From Geitlerinema sp. BBD 1991-9 (GTDB taxonomy: Bacteria; Cyanobacteriota; Cyanobacteriia; Cyanobacteriales; Geitlerinemataceae), in NCBI GenBank assembly GCA_001657325.1, contig LWRO01000042.1:1-37123 (forward strand): DNA of 37,123 nucleotides, in the 5' to 3' direction. Positions 26,211-36,281 of the stretch are shown here, piece after piece. Positions within the stretch are counted from its first letter, which is position 1. Each line of letters opens with the position of its first letter. A program made the translations under genes and the position numbers. Below the pieces are notes generated by a model that was not told where the DNA came from, ran no database searches, and was given only the letters and a program-made list of their open reading frames with translations.

Positions 26211-26316
26211 GACACCCCACTTTGCGCACGAAGGTTCTGTGTTAAAGTCGTAACTATCGAAATTCTTATCAATACTGGATTTCGCACGCGGTCGAGTTGA
26301 GGCGTACATCGAAACG

Positions 26317-27627
26317 GTGACATATAAAGTCGGTTTACTGGGATTAGGCACGGTTGGCACGGGAACGGCGAAAATTTTGACCGCTCCAGAGGGTCGCCAT
26401 CCCCTGTTACGGGAGTTAGAGATCGCGAAAGTCGGGGTGAGATCGATCGAAAAACCCCGTGCGATTCAATTCCCGCCGTCTGTCCTGACGACTGATTTCG
26501 ATGCAATCGTCACCGATCCTGAAATCGATATCGTTGTTGAATTGATTGGCGGTGTCGAACCCGCTCGATCGTGGATTCTCAAAGCAATCGACCACGGAAA
26601 GCACATCGTCACGGCTAACAAAGCGGTCATTTCTCGCCACGGAGACGAAATTTTCGCCGCCGCTAACGATAAAGGCGTATACGTGATGTTAGAAGCGGCC
26701 GTTGGTGGTGGAATTCCCGTTATCCAACCCCTCAAACAAGCCCTCGGCGTAAACCGTATCAAGCGCGTGACGGGGATCGTCAACGGAACGACGAACTACA
26801 TCCTGACGCGGATGAAAAACGAGGGGGCTGATTTCGACGGCGTTCTCGCCGACGCACAGCAACTCGGTTATGCGGAAGCAGACCCCACCGCCGATGTCGA
26901 TGGGTTGGACGCAGCGGATAAGATTGCCATTTTGGCCTCGATCGCGTTTGGTGGACGGATTAAGCTTGAAGAAGTGTTCTGCGAAGGCATCCGCAACGTC
27001 ACCGCCACGGATATCGCCTACGCCGAGAAATTGGATTTCGTCATTAAATTATTGGCGATCGCCCAGGAAGACGTACCGGAAGACCCCAGTACGAACACGC
27101 CACAACAGTTGGCGTTGAAAGTTCACCCGACGCTGTTACCGAAATCCCATCCGTTAGCCAGTATCGATGGGGTATTCAACGCGGTTTTAGTCGAAGGTGA
27201 GCCACTCGGACAGGTGATGTTCTTTGGACCGGGTGCTGGGGAAGGCGCAACCGCCAGTGCAGTGGTGTCGGACATCTTGAATATCGCAGCGATCTTGCAA
27301 ACTGAGACTGAACCGATTCCCCATCCGTTGCTCAGTTGCACGCATCAACATTATTGTTCGATCGTGCCGATGGAAAATTCAGTCAGTCGGTTTTACGCAC
27401 GGGTGTTAACGGAAGATTCCCCCGGTGTCATTGGAAGTTTGGGAACCTGTTTCGGCGATCGAGGCGTGAGTTTGGAATCTGTCGTGCAAACTGGCGTTCG
27501 CGATAATTTAGCGGAAATCGTATTGGTGACGCATCACGTTCGGGAAGGTAATTTCCGTGCAGCACTCGACGATATTTCTAATTTAGAAGCCGTGGCGAAA
27601 ATCCCGAGCGTGATTCGCGTTTGGTAG
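26317..27627 (+). CDS. hom: Homoserine dehydrogenase
   Basis: 436 residues. Rossmann loop GLLGLGTVGTGTAKIL at the N-terminus, KHIVTANKAVIS, the catalytic-domain block GIVNGTTNYILTRM and AEADPTADVDGLDAADK, and a C-terminal ACT domain (YARVLTEDSPGVIGSLGTCF, about 355-436) for threonine feedback. It reduces aspartate semialdehyde to homoserine in the threonine and methionine branch. Start is GTG 26317, immediately before the Rossmann strand, leaving no room for an upstream alternative. It is monocistronic by appearance, divergent from the peptidoglycan-binding gene. Confidence 0.98.
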   Translation: MTYKVGLLGLGTVGTGTAKILTAPEGRHPLLRELEIAKVGVRSIEKPRAIQFPPSVLTTDFDAIVTDPEIDIVVELIGGVEPARSWILKAIDHGKHIVTANKAVISRHGDEIFAAANDKGVYVMLEAAVGGGIPVIQPLKQALGVNRIKRVTGIVNGTTNYILTRMKNEGADFDGVLADAQQLGYAEADPTADVDGLDAADKIAILASIAFGGRIKLEEVFCEGIRNVTATDIAYAEKLDFVIKLLAIAQEDVPEDPSTNTPQQLALKVHPTLLPKSHPLASIDGVFNAVLVEGEPLGQVMFFGPGAGEGATASAVVSDILNIAAILQTETEPIPHPLLSCTHQHYCSIVPMENSVSRFYARVLTEDSPGVIGSLGTCFGDRGVSLESVVQTGVRDNLAEIVLVTHHVREGNFRAALDDISNLEAVAKIPSVIRVW

Positions 27628-27791
27628 GACGTCAAGTCGATCGATCGTTCTCTAAACGATGTAGATCGGGCTTTCAGCCGCTCGAACTAGCCGAGAAAGA
27701 TGCTCGTGCTACAAAGTTCGATGTTCGATCGAGTCGGTTATGCTAACGGTGTCGAGATCGATCGAGGAACATGGCGCGAGTTCGCCTGAAT

Positions 27792-27827
27792 CCCCGTAGA
27801 GTCCTAGCATGTAAGGATTCTACGGGG
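27792..27827. terminator. Strong stem-loop, possible terminator for hom
   Basis: CCCCGTAGAGTCCT pairs with AGGATTCTACGGGG (14 bp with one G-U) around an 8-base loop; ACAATTTTATT follows on the plus strand. It lies 165 bases past the hom stop. The U-tract is imperfect, so a Rho-independent terminator is likely but not certain; on the other strand it could end the small ORF at 27865. Confidence 0.5.
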
Positions 27828-27864
27828 ACAATTTTATTCGGTGATTTGAGAAGTGGATTCCGCA

Positions 27865-28047
27865 TCACATCTCGTCCCACAGATAGAACAGACAGGTTTG
27901 ATTTACCTGGCCCTCCAAGGGTGACTCAGCCATGTTGACGATGATGGAACGATATCCGAGTCCCCGAGATTGGGCGGCGTTTACCTCGATCGGCGACGTG
28001 GATTGAAATCGATTTTGATGAATTTGCGAAAACTCTCTCCCTGTCAC
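27865..28047 (-). CDS. Possible small hypothetical protein (60 residues)
   Basis: GTG 28047 to TGA at 27865. The translation (for example GYRSIIVNMAESPLEGQVNQ) is protein-like in composition and uses codons like the neighbours, but no family is recognised and no ribosome binding site is visible. The strong stem-loop 38 bases past its stop would suit a transcription end. The remaining bases of 27628-28077 show no other gene. It is divergent from the TPR gene. Confidence 0.3.
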   Translation of the reverse strand: MTGREFSQIHQNRFQSTSPIEVNAAQSRGLGYRSIIVNMAESPLEGQVNQTCLFYLWDEM

Positions 28048-28077
28048 GTGTAACTACATAGATAGGGAGAAAGAATA

Positions 28078-28947
28078 ATGAAAAGCTTATGTAATTTCGT
28101 CAATTCCAAAATCGCCAAGCCCCGTATTCGATGGCTCAAAAGATTATCGATCGGGCTTGTTGGAGGCATTGCCATTTTCACAATGCCCAGATGTGCGGTT
28201 GCCCCTCCCGTTCGTGAAATCGCCGGGGAACGCACTTCAACACTCGGGCAAGCCATTGGAAAACAGATTAGTCAAACGCGAAAAGCAGAAGCCGATCGAA
28301 TATTACAACAGGGCGTCTCTCAATACAAAGATCGCCGTTTTCGGGCAGCCCTTCAGCTATGGAAGCAAGCCTTATTAATTTACCGAGAAACGGACAGTAA
28401 ATCTGGGGAAGGTGTCGTGCTGAATAACATCAGTGAAGCATACCGAAGATTGGGTGAATCTTCCCAAGCTTTAGAGGTTTACGAGCAAGCTCTCGCAATC
28501 TTCCAAGAAATTGGCAACGGTTCAGGGGAAGGGATCGCGCTCAACAAAATGGGGTTGATTTACCGAAGTTTGGGCGAATCCTCAAAAGCACTGGAGTCTT
28601 TCGAGCAAACTTTAGCGATCGCTCGAGAAATTGACAACCGTTTTGAGGAAGGCGTTGCACTCAACAACATCGGGTCAGTTTACGACCATCTGGGCGAATT
28701 CTCAAAAGCGCTGGAATTTTACGAGCAGGCTTTAGCTATCCGTCGGGAAGTCGACGATCGCTCGGGAGAAGGTATGACACTCAACAATCTCGGGACAGTT
28801 TATGCCTATCTGGGCGATGACTCTAAAGCGTCGGCGTTTTTCGAGAAGGCTTTGGCTATCTTTCGAGAAATTGGTGACGATGACAAGGAAAAATTAACAC
28901 TCGATAATATCAGGGCGGTTTCCCAAAATATTAGTGCATCTCCATAA
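28078..28947 (+). CDS. Exported or membrane-anchored TPR protein
   Basis: 289 residues. ATG 28078 follows GGGAGAAAGAATA. The N-terminal basic patch and hydrophobic helix (RLSIGLVGGIAIFTM) suggest export or anchoring. From about residue 80 come five 40-residue TPR units of the LNNIGSVYDHLGEFSKALEF type with EQALAI repeats. This is the spacing of the TPR half of cyanobacterial TPR-CHAT proteins, but the gene stops after the last repeat and no CHAT protease follows. It probably scaffolds protein contacts. A second TPR gene with a related leader lies downstream. Confidence 0.82.
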   Translation: MKSLCNFVNSKIAKPRIRWLKRLSIGLVGGIAIFTMPRCAVAPPVREIAGERTSTLGQAIGKQISQTRKAEADRILQQGVSQYKDRRFRAALQLWKQALLIYRETDSKSGEGVVLNNISEAYRRLGESSQALEVYEQALAIFQEIGNGSGEGIALNKMGLIYRSLGESSKALESFEQTLAIAREIDNRFEEGVALNNIGSVYDHLGEFSKALEFYEQALAIRREVDDRSGEGMTLNNLGTVYAYLGDDSKASAFFEKALAIFREIGDDDKEKLTLDNIRAVSQNISASP

Positions 28948-29081
28948 ATTTTAGAACGTTGGAAGAGGAGTGAGGATCTGTCAGAAAATTGACAGTTATG
29001 TTGAGGAAGGAGAGCCGATCGAGAATGCTAGTCTTTGAATTTATCTCCTTCCAAACTGTTGACAATCTAGGACTCAAAAAG

Positions 29082-30239
29082 ATGAAATTTCAGCATAAAC
29101 CTAACGCTGGATGGGCAAAAAAAGGAATTCGATCGATCCAAAAATTACCCGTTGTATTGATGGGATGCGTGACGATCGCGACGATGCAAAGTGGATGGCT
29201 TTTTTCGCAGCCTGTCAGTGCGGTGGTATTACCCTTTCAGACATCCCAAACAACACCTCATTCGGCACGAGATTATTTCGAGCGCGGAAAAGAACAGTTC
29301 GAGCGCGGAAACTATCAAGAGGCACTCTCAGATTTCAGCCAAGCGATTCGCATCCAACCGGACGTGGTCATCGGTTATATTTATCGAGGACGGACTTACG
29401 CTTACCTCGAAAATTGGCAGGAAGCCCTCAACGATTTAAATCAAGCCGCACAGCTCGATCCAGATAATGCAGGCATTTATTCCTTCCGAGGGCTAGTTCG
29501 CCAGCAACTCGAAGACAAGGACGGTGCGATCGACGATCTCAACCTGGCACTCACCCTCGATCCAGCGTTAGCAATTGCTCACGCTCAACGTGGAATTATA
29601 CATCAGCAGCTCGAAAACTATCGTCAAGCTCTTGCAGATTTCGATCGAGCACTTACCCTCGATTCTAACTTGACCTATCTTTATCTCAACCGGGGAAGAG
29701 TCTACCAGCAACTTGGTAATTATCAAGAGGCGATTCGAGATCTGACTCAATTTATCGACTCAACTCCTAACGATGCTAGTGCTTACTTCTTTCGAGGTGC
29801 TGCTTATATGGCATTAGGCAACCATCGAGAGGCAATTGCAGACGCCAATCGCGCCCTCGAACTCAATCCTAATATAGACAGGGCTTACCTCATTCGCAGC
29901 TATGCTTCGCTCGAATTAGGCAACTATCAGGAAGCGCTGGAAAATGCGACCGACGCGATCGAGCTTAACCCGAATGAGGCGTGGGCTTACTTTTTGAGAG
30001 CAAAAGCTTGGATGGAGTTACAAAACTACGAGGCAGCGCTTGCAGATATCAGCCGCGCTCTCGAAATCAGACCTGAGTTATCCGAGGGCTATCTCGAACG
30101 GGGACGTATTTATCTACACCTTGGAAACGAAGCCAAAGCTCGGGAAAATTTGCAGCAAGCGGCAACATTAGCTCGACAAAATGAAAATGAAAAATTGTAT
30201 CGAGAAGTTCAAGCCGTTTTACAAGGATTACAAGAGTAA
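29082..30239 (+). CDS. Exported TPR protein with nine repeats
   Basis: 385 residues from ATG 29082 (MKFQHKPNAGWAKKG), which puts a basic patch and hydrophobic stretch (VVLMGCVTIATMQSGWLF) with a VSA cleavage-like site in the place of a signal peptide. Upstream in-frame ATGs at 28998 and 29025 are possible; the latter has AGGAG 12 bases before it. Nine 34-residue TPR units run from about residue 60 to the end (YFERGKEQFERGNYQEALSD; ALELNPN motifs). Probably a periplasmic or surface scaffold. No enzyme domain. Confidence 0.85.
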   Translation: MKFQHKPNAGWAKKGIRSIQKLPVVLMGCVTIATMQSGWLFSQPVSAVVLPFQTSQTTPHSARDYFERGKEQFERGNYQEALSDFSQAIRIQPDVVIGYIYRGRTYAYLENWQEALNDLNQAAQLDPDNAGIYSFRGLVRQQLEDKDGAIDDLNLALTLDPALAIAHAQRGIIHQQLENYRQALADFDRALTLDSNLTYLYLNRGRVYQQLGNYQEAIRDLTQFIDSTPNDASAYFFRGAAYMALGNHREAIADANRALELNPNIDRAYLIRSYASLELGNYQEALENATDAIELNPNEAWAYFLRAKAWMELQNYEAALADISRALEIRPELSEGYLERGRIYLHLGNEAKARENLQQAATLARQNENEKLYREVQAVLQGLQE

Positions 30240-30506
30240 TCGAATCTTTTGGAATTGTTGTCTGTCTGCGATCGAAACTCTTGTGTCGAATACAAGAAAT
30301 AAGATGGAGTAGAATGTGCGATCGAGTTATAACAAAATTCGATCGATCGAGGTTGAGATCGATCTTACGCAATCCAAAAGGCACAACTCAAAATCGTTTT
30401 CAAGTGTTCGATCGAAAAAAACTTAAAACGAGTCTAAAAGTCGTTTGACGATCGAATTTGCTATCCTAACCTTAAAACGATGATTTGAACTGTAATTTCA
30501 ATCTCC

Positions 30507-31748
30507 GTGCCGAAGACCCAACTGCTATCCATTCTCGTTCTCTTAGCGCTCTCGGGTTGTGCGAACAGCCCGTGGAGCAAATCCCTAGAAGAGTCTCTCT
30601 CTGCCGATCCCCAACTGCAAACTTCTCCTTCGCCATCCCCAGCCTCGATCGATCGACCCTCTGAAACCGAAGTCACGCTTCCTGAAGACTTTCCCGCCGA
30701 CTTTCCCCAATACAGTGAAGTCAACCTCGTGGCCGTTGAAACCGACAGAGATCGCGTGCGAACCCGCTGGACGAGTAGCGATCCCGCGAATATCATCGTT
30801 CAGTTTTATCGAAGTCAGCTTCAAGATAACGGCTGGGAACTCGTCAACCCAGATCCCGACAACGATCGATCTCCACTGACGGCCCGTCGTAACGAACAAA
30901 CCGTTACCGTCTCTGTTCGCCCTAACCCCAACCCCAACGAGGGCGAAACTGAGCTGCTCGTCGAGTACACCACCCCTGACGAAATAACTGCTGTGCGCCC
31001 CACCCCAACACCCACGACCGAAAGCAGCAAAAGCAGCGATCCCAAACCCGAAACCACGCCACAACCCGACACTTCCCCAACCGCGTTCAGCGATCTCGAC
31101 AGCGCGTCCGAACCCCTGCGTCCCTACGTTGAAGACTTAGCCAGACTGGGTGTGTTGACGGCAGAACCCGCCGACAGCACTACCTTTGCCCCCAATCGTC
31201 CCGTCACCCGCCGCCAGTACGCTCGCTGGTTGCTGGAAACCCACAACCGCCTCTATGCCGACGAACCCGCCCAGCAATTGCGTCTCGTGACGTCGAGCAA
31301 TACCCCCGCCTTTCAAGACTTACCCGCCAGCGATCCCGACTTTCCCATCGTTCAAGGTCTTACCGAGGCGGGGATCGTTCCCAGTCCCCTCAGCGGTGCC
31401 GATACCGTCGTTCGCTTCCGTCCTGACGAACCCCTCTCGCGCGAAGACTTGTTGCGATGGAAGGTTCCCTTGGACTTGCGACGGGCGCTTCCCACCGCAA
31501 CCCTCGACGCAGTGAAAGAAACTTGGGGCTTCCAAGATACCTCCCGCGTCACCCCCGATGCTTTACCTGCACTTCTCAGCGACTTCCAAAACGGGGATCG
31601 ATCGATCGTTCGGCGAGCGTTTGGCTATACGACGCTATTCCAACCTCAAAAAGCGGTCACCCGTGCTGAAGCGGCGGCGAGTCTGTGGAGTTTCGGATAT
31701 CAAAGTGAAAGTCGAACCGTTGAAGAAATCTCGCAGACTGCAAATTAA
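30507..31748 (+). CDS. SLH-domain lipoprotein
   Basis: 413 residues from GTG 30507. Lipoprotein signal with lipobox ALSGC (Cys18), so it is lipidated and membrane-tethered. An N-terminal domain of about 130 residues (TEVTLPEDFPADFPQYSEVN) is followed by a Pro/Thr-rich linker, then three SLH-like repeats (FSDLDSASEPLRPYVEDLAR; FQDLPASDPDFPIVQGLTEA; VTRAEAAASLW near the end). In cyanobacteria SLH proteins link the outer layers to peptidoglycan or its polymers. The N-terminal domain is not identified. It precedes the diguanylate cyclase on the same strand with 264 bases between. Confidence 0.88.
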   Translation: MPKTQLLSILVLLALSGCANSPWSKSLEESLSADPQLQTSPSPSPASIDRPSETEVTLPEDFPADFPQYSEVNLVAVETDRDRVRTRWTSSDPANIIVQFYRSQLQDNGWELVNPDPDNDRSPLTARRNEQTVTVSVRPNPNPNEGETELLVEYTTPDEITAVRPTPTPTTESSKSSDPKPETTPQPDTSPTAFSDLDSASEPLRPYVEDLARLGVLTAEPADSTTFAPNRPVTRRQYARWLLETHNRLYADEPAQQLRLVTSSNTPAFQDLPASDPDFPIVQGLTEAGIVPSPLSGADTVVRFRPDEPLSREDLLRWKVPLDLRRALPTATLDAVKETWGFQDTSRVTPDALPALLSDFQNGDRSIVRRAFGYTTLFQPQKAVTRAEAAASLWSFGYQSESRTVEEISQTAN

Positions 31749-32012
31749 CGTCGGATACGAGGTTGAAATTCATCTCGATCGCGAGTTTGTCCCCCCTGGC
31801 GGACTCGTGCATCGATCGTAATGTCAAAATAGAAATAGGAAGTCGGAATCGTAATTGAAGACTCCGATCTCCTCAATTCAGTGTTTTGCAACGATCGATA
31901 ATTTGGCATTTATCCAATTATCGAGTTGAGTCGATCGAATATTGATTCAGGTTCCGAGATGCAGGACACGTTCGTCCAGTTTTGTGTTTTTGTTGCATCC
32001 GATTTCCGTCCC

Positions 32013-35000
32013 ATGAAATCCTACCAACGCCTTGGTTTGTTCGTCTTGAATTTGACCGTCGTGTCGTTGGTGGTTGTAGGCGTCGGAATGACAATGCTAT
32101 ATCGAGTCGCCCTCGATCGAGAAAAACACCATTTATCCGAAATTGCCCTCGATCGCGCCCGTATTCTGGCCGCTGTCTACGATCGAACCCGCGATCTACC
32201 CAGCCCCTCCGAACGATTGAATGCCACAGTCGATCGAATGGCTTGGGAAGTGACAACCGATACTGTAAAGGTTCTCCGGCGAGATAACGGTTTAATTTTC
32301 CTCTTCCAGTATCACCATAGTGAAATTCCCCCCATTCAATCGCGCCAAGAACACACCAATTGGACGGAATCCATGCGTCAGGTACTGCGCGGTGAATCTG
32401 GCACCACGATCGTCCGCCACGAAGGCGGGATCGCTTCTCTTTCTGCTTACCAACCCGTCCCCGATTTACCCTGGGGGGTTGTCGTCCGGCTCGATCTCCA
32501 AAAACTTCGCACTTCCTTCCTCAACGCGAGCTATTATACGCTTGCCATTGCCTTCGTCCTCGATCTTATCGGTGCATTCCTGTGCTGGTACCTGACCGAC
32601 CCGGAAATTCGGAAAATCTGCCGACTCAACCAAGCCCTTAAAGTCAAAGTTCGCGAACGTACTGCTGACTTAACCCAACTCAAGGACGATCTAAAATCCG
32701 AAATTTGCGAACATCGCCGTATCGAAGCGATTTTGCGCGAAACGACCGATCGATCGGAAGCCATCTGGAAACACGTTTCTGAAGGGATCGTCGTCTTCAG
32801 CACAGACCGTCAGATCGCCTACGCGAATACAGCAGCCGCTCGACTAACGGGATACCATTCGGTCAACGATATGGTGACTGATAATCGATGCGTTGCCAGT
32901 CAGTGCGAAGTCCTCGACGAAAATAGCAGAATCGTCGATCTCGATCGACTCCCCCACATTCTTGCCTTTCAAGACCGCACGTCTTCGTCTCAAACCTTAC
33001 AGATCGTCGATTGTCAGACTCAAGAAGAGCGATGGGTCGTCGTGAAAGCGACGCCCATTTTCCACGACGACAGCAAACTTCATCTCGTCATCGTCACCAT
33101 GCACGACATCACCGCTCGCGCCAAAGCTGAAACGGCTTTGCGTGACAGTGAAGCCCGTTATCGCCGCATTGTCGAGTCGGTTTCGGAAGGGTTATGGGCG
33201 ATCGATGCTGACGCGATCGTGACCTTCGTCAACACCAAAATGGCTAAAATGCTCGGGTACAGCGTCGATGAAATTCTCGGTCGATCGTTGTTCGAGTTCA
33301 TGGACGAGGAAGGCCGGGATTTCGCCGCCCAAAAACTCGCTCACCGTCGTCTCGATACCTGCGAGCAGTACGATTTAAAATTGTGCTGTCGCGACGGTTC
33401 CGAGCTGTGGACGATCGTTTCGACCACTCCTGCATTCGACATGACGGACGGTTCCTTGGGCGCTCTCAGTGTCACCGTTGACATCACCGAGCGCAAAATT
33501 GCAGAAGAGGCGTTACGGGAGAGCGAAGAACGATTCCGCGCCCTCTTCGATCGAGCTGCTGTGGCTATGGCCTTGCTAACGTTAGACGGTCGTTTTTTCC
33601 GCGTCAACCCAAAATTCTGCGACTTTTCCGGATACACTCGTCCCGAACTGTTGGAATTACGCATTCCTGACATCACCCACCCCGCCGATCTCAATCTCGT
33701 TCGGCACAACTTAAAGCAATTATCAGAAGAGAATGAGAACAAGAGCTATACCCTCGAGCATCGCTGTGTCTGCAAAAACGGCTCGATCGTCTGGGTGAAC
33801 TTCACCATTTCGCTCGTGCAAGCATCGGACGGGTTGTCGAGATACCTCCTAGGTATTTTGCTCGACATCACCGATCGAAAAAAAACCCTTCAAGAACGAG
33901 ACAACGTCGAAGCTGCCCTGCGTCAAAGCGAAGAACGGTTTCGTACCCTCGTTCGCACGGCCGGTAGTGCCATTATTGCCCTTTCTAGCGACAAGCACAT
34001 TGTCGAGTGGAACCGGGAAGCCGAACGCTTGTGTGGTTGGACGCGGGAAACCATGCTCGGCGAAGACTACTTTACGTTATGCGTGCCGCCCGTTTGGCGC
34101 AATAACGTCGCTGCCCAATTCAATCTCGTATTAGCTGGAGAATCCGTTCGCGAGTTCGAGCATCCCGTTCTCAACGCGGATGGAAACCAGCGAGAGGTCT
34201 TGTGGAATTTCAACCGCTGGTATAACGCCCAATCTCAACGTTGGGAAATCGTGGCTTGCGGTCAGGACATTACGGAACGACAACAAGCACAAAAGGCGTT
34301 ACGGGAAAGTGTCGAACGGTTCCGCGCGATTTTCGAGCAGATTGCTGTCGGTGTGGCTTACGTGGACGGCCACGGTAAAATCGTCACCGCCAACCAAAAA
34401 TTCGCCCATATTTGCGGCTGTCGCCCCGAAGAATTGAAGGCGAAATCCGTCGAACAACTCGTTCATCCCGACGATCGAGCGGATTGGTCGGATTGGACGG
34501 GCCGGCTCCTCAGCGACGAACTGGCGACGTTTTCGCGGGAAATTCGTTACGTGCGTCGCGACGGCGATGCAATTTGGGTGAATTTCACGGCATCTGTCCT
34601 GCGAGATGCTCTAGGGCATCCGGAAAGCCTGCTGTACGCCATTGAAGATATCAGCGATCGAAAATATGCAGAAGTCGCACTGCAACAAGCCAACCAAAAA
34701 CTCGTCGCCAACGTGTCCGAACTCAAACGTCGCCATCAAGAGCTGGTAGGACTCGGTCAGATGAACGAGTTTTTGCAAGCCTGTTCTTCTCTGCGAGAAG
34801 CCTACGAGACCCTGGGCAATCTGATGTATCCCTTATTTCCAGGCTGTTCGGGAGGACTGTTTCTCGTGCGTCCGGAGAGCGAGGAGTTAGAAGCCGTCTC
34901 GACTTGGGGCGAGACCTCCCAGACGATGACCGCCTTTGCGCCCCACGATTGTTGGGCGTTACGCTTGGGACACTTGCACTGGAGCCAGGAAGCATCAACG

Positions 35001-35723
35001 GGATTGCGCTGCCACCACATTCGCGACGATCCCCCTCCGGTGGAATTTCTATGCGTTCCAACGGTCGCTCAAGGAGAAACGTTGGGCTTACTGCACGTTC
35101 AATCGGACGAAGTGGGGAATTTGACTGAGGCCAAGCGACAGTTCGCCCGGACGGTGGCCGAACAGCTCGCCCTTGCTCTGTCCAACTTGCAATTGCGCGA
35201 AACCCTCAAACATCAAAGCATCCGCGATCCCCTGACGGGGCTGTACAACCGCCGCTATTTGGAAGAAACTCTCGATCGAGAGTTTCGCCGTGCGGCTCGC
35301 GAAGGGTATCCCATCAGTATCGTCATGCTCGACATCGATCGATTCAAACAATTCAACGACACCTTCGGCCACGAGGCAGGCGATGCAGTTTTGGAAGCCC
35401 TTGGAGAATTTTTAATCGGCTGCGTGCGTGGGTCAGATATCGCCTGTCGCTACGGCGGCGAAGAACTCACCCTCGTTCTCCCCGGTGCGTCTCTCGATAT
35501 CGCTTACGAGCGAGCCGAAAAATTGCGCCAGGGGATTTGTCAGTTGCAAGTTTTCGATAACGGCCGTTTTTTGGGAACTGTAACTGCGTCCTTGGGAGTG
35601 GCAGAGTTCCCCGCCTGTGGAGAAACTTGGGAAGTCGTGTTACACGCGGCAGACACGGCTCTCTATCGCGCGAAAGCCGCCGGACGCAATCGGGTTATCG
35701 TGGCAACGACTGTCACGAGTTAG
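32013..35723 (+). CDS. Membrane-bound multi-PAS/GAF diguanylate cyclase
   Basis: 1236 residues from ATG 32013, which precedes the first helix (RLGLFVLNLTVVSLVVVGVG); longer starts at 31926 (TTG) and 31959 (ATG) add a soluble tail. Extracytoplasmic sensor (about 33-170), second helix (TLAIAFVLDLIGAFLCWYL), five PAS domains (about 240-370, 375-495, 500-625, 634-756, 760-888), a GAF domain (about 910-1063, with CWALRLGHLH) and GGDEF (about 1068-1233). The active-site loop reads YGGEEL and the inhibitory RxxD site (RGSD) stands in its usual place, so c-di-GMP synthesis under product inhibition is expected. No EAL domain. In cyanobacteria c-di-GMP favours sessile growth over motility. Its stop overlaps a small minus-strand frame by 4 bases. 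Confidence 0.95.
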   Translation: MKSYQRLGLFVLNLTVVSLVVVGVGMTMLYRVALDREKHHLSEIALDRARILAAVYDRTRDLPSPSERLNATVDRMAWEVTTDTVKVLRRDNGLIFLFQYHHSEIPPIQSRQEHTNWTESMRQVLRGESGTTIVRHEGGIASLSAYQPVPDLPWGVVVRLDLQKLRTSFLNASYYTLAIAFVLDLIGAFLCWYLTDPEIRKICRLNQALKVKVRERTADLTQLKDDLKSEICEHRRIEAILRETTDRSEAIWKHVSEGIVVFSTDRQIAYANTAAARLTGYHSVNDMVTDNRCVASQCEVLDENSRIVDLDRLPHILAFQDRTSSSQTLQIVDCQTQEERWVVVKATPIFHDDSKLHLVIVTMHDITARAKAETALRDSEARYRRIVESVSEGLWAIDADAIVTFVNTKMAKMLGYSVDEILGRSLFEFMDEEGRDFAAQKLAHRRLDTCEQYDLKLCCRDGSELWTIVSTTPAFDMTDGSLGALSVTVDITERKIAEEALRESEERFRALFDRAAVAMALLTLDGRFFRVNPKFCDFSGYTRPELLELRIPDITHPADLNLVRHNLKQLSEENENKSYTLEHRCVCKNGSIVWVNFTISLVQASDGLSRYLLGILLDITDRKKTLQERDNVEAALRQSEERFRTLVRTAGSAIIALSSDKHIVEWNREAERLCGWTRETMLGEDYFTLCVPPVWRNNVAAQFNLVLAGESVREFEHPVLNADGNQREVLWNFNRWYNAQSQRWEIVACGQDITERQQAQKALRESVERFRAIFEQIAVGVAYVDGHGKIVTANQKFAHICGCRPEELKAKSVEQLVHPDDRADWSDWTGRLLSDELATFSREIRYVRRDGDAIWVNFTASVLRDALGHPESLLYAIEDISDRKYAEVALQQANQKLVANVSELKRRHQELVGLGQMNEFLQACSSLREAYETLGNLMYPLFPGCSGGLFLVRPESEELEAVSTWGETSQTMTAFAPHDCWALRLGHLHWSQEASTGLRCHHIRDDPPPVEFLCVPTVAQGETLGLLHVQSDEVGNLTEAKRQFARTVAEQLALALSNLQLRETLKHQSIRDPLTGLYNRRYLEETLDREFRRAAREGYPISIVMLDIDRFKQFNDTFGHEAGDAVLEALGEFLIGCVRGSDIACRYGGEELTLVLPGASLDIAYERAEKLRQGICQLQVFDNGRFLGTVTASLGVAEFPACGETWEVVLHAADTALYRAKAAGRNRVIVATTVTS

Positions 35724-35892
35724 TCGATCGTCGAGGTTTTGAGATCGTAGGGGCCGCGATCGAACGTGACGATTTCGGGATCTTCAGCAAGTCGTCGCGC
35801 TCGCGCCACCCAGGATGCGCCACCCGTCACGCTGCCGACGCAATTACGTCGGCTGTCTCATCGATCGCTCGATCGCCAAATGGCTGAGTCAC
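35720..35892 (-). CDS. Possible small gene in two overlapping frames (frameshifted?)
   Basis: GTG 35892 opens 21 codons ending TGA (35827-35829), reading MTQPFGDRAIDETADVIASA plus Ala. Overlapping that stop, GTG 35830 opens 36 codons ending at 35720, including ARRLAEDPEIVTFDRGPYDL. Both halves look coding and share the neighbours' C-rich third positions. Joined by a one-base shift at the junction they make one protein of about 57 residues. The shift falls beside a perfect 7-bp hairpin (35834-35853). It may be a pseudogene, a sequencing error, programmed frameshifting, two coupled small ORFs, or chance. No family recognised. Confidence 0.3.
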
Positions 35893-36281
35893 GACCGAGT
35901 TTCCGTTTCTCGCTAGATTTCGAGAGCTTTTGCTCCGTAAATCGGAAAATTTAACAAAAAATTAGCCTTTCAAGCGTCCTGACGGTTCTAGACGACTGAG
36001 ATCGATAGACTATACTAGCGATTGAACGGCTGTGACCGGTCAGGGGCGACGGATTGGCACGTACAACACAGCATCGAGGCTCTGTCGGAACACCGAGATG
36101 ATTCCATCCGTCCGACTCGGTAACGGCATCGATCGAGACTCGTGCGTTCTTTCCGGTCGTCGAGGTCGATCGAATGTAAGATCGTTTGAAAAAATTTTGT
36201 CGTTAGGTATTCACGTTAACTCCTATGAAATTAGCATAGAAAAACCCAGCAATCTATAAATTCAAAAACATTTAAAAGCCT
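35893..36281. other. Spacer without a recognised gene; possible small RNA
   Basis: A TATACT box (36011-36016) and the terminator at 36282 bound about 300 bases with no convincing protein frame. A 75-codon plus-strand frame at 36032 is rich in Arg and Ser and looks like noise. A small RNA is possible but has no recognised family or clear -35 element. Confidence 0.25.

Noticed and set aside
31558-31821. Alternative frame running past the SLH lipoprotein stop
   Set aside because: The tail beyond the stop looks mildly protein-like, but most of it is a shadow of the SLH gene and there is no sign of a needed frameshift.
36032-36259. 75-codon plus-strand frame before the lone terminator
   Set aside because: Arg/Ser-rich translation with no ribosome binding site; a non-coding transcript explains the terminator equally well.
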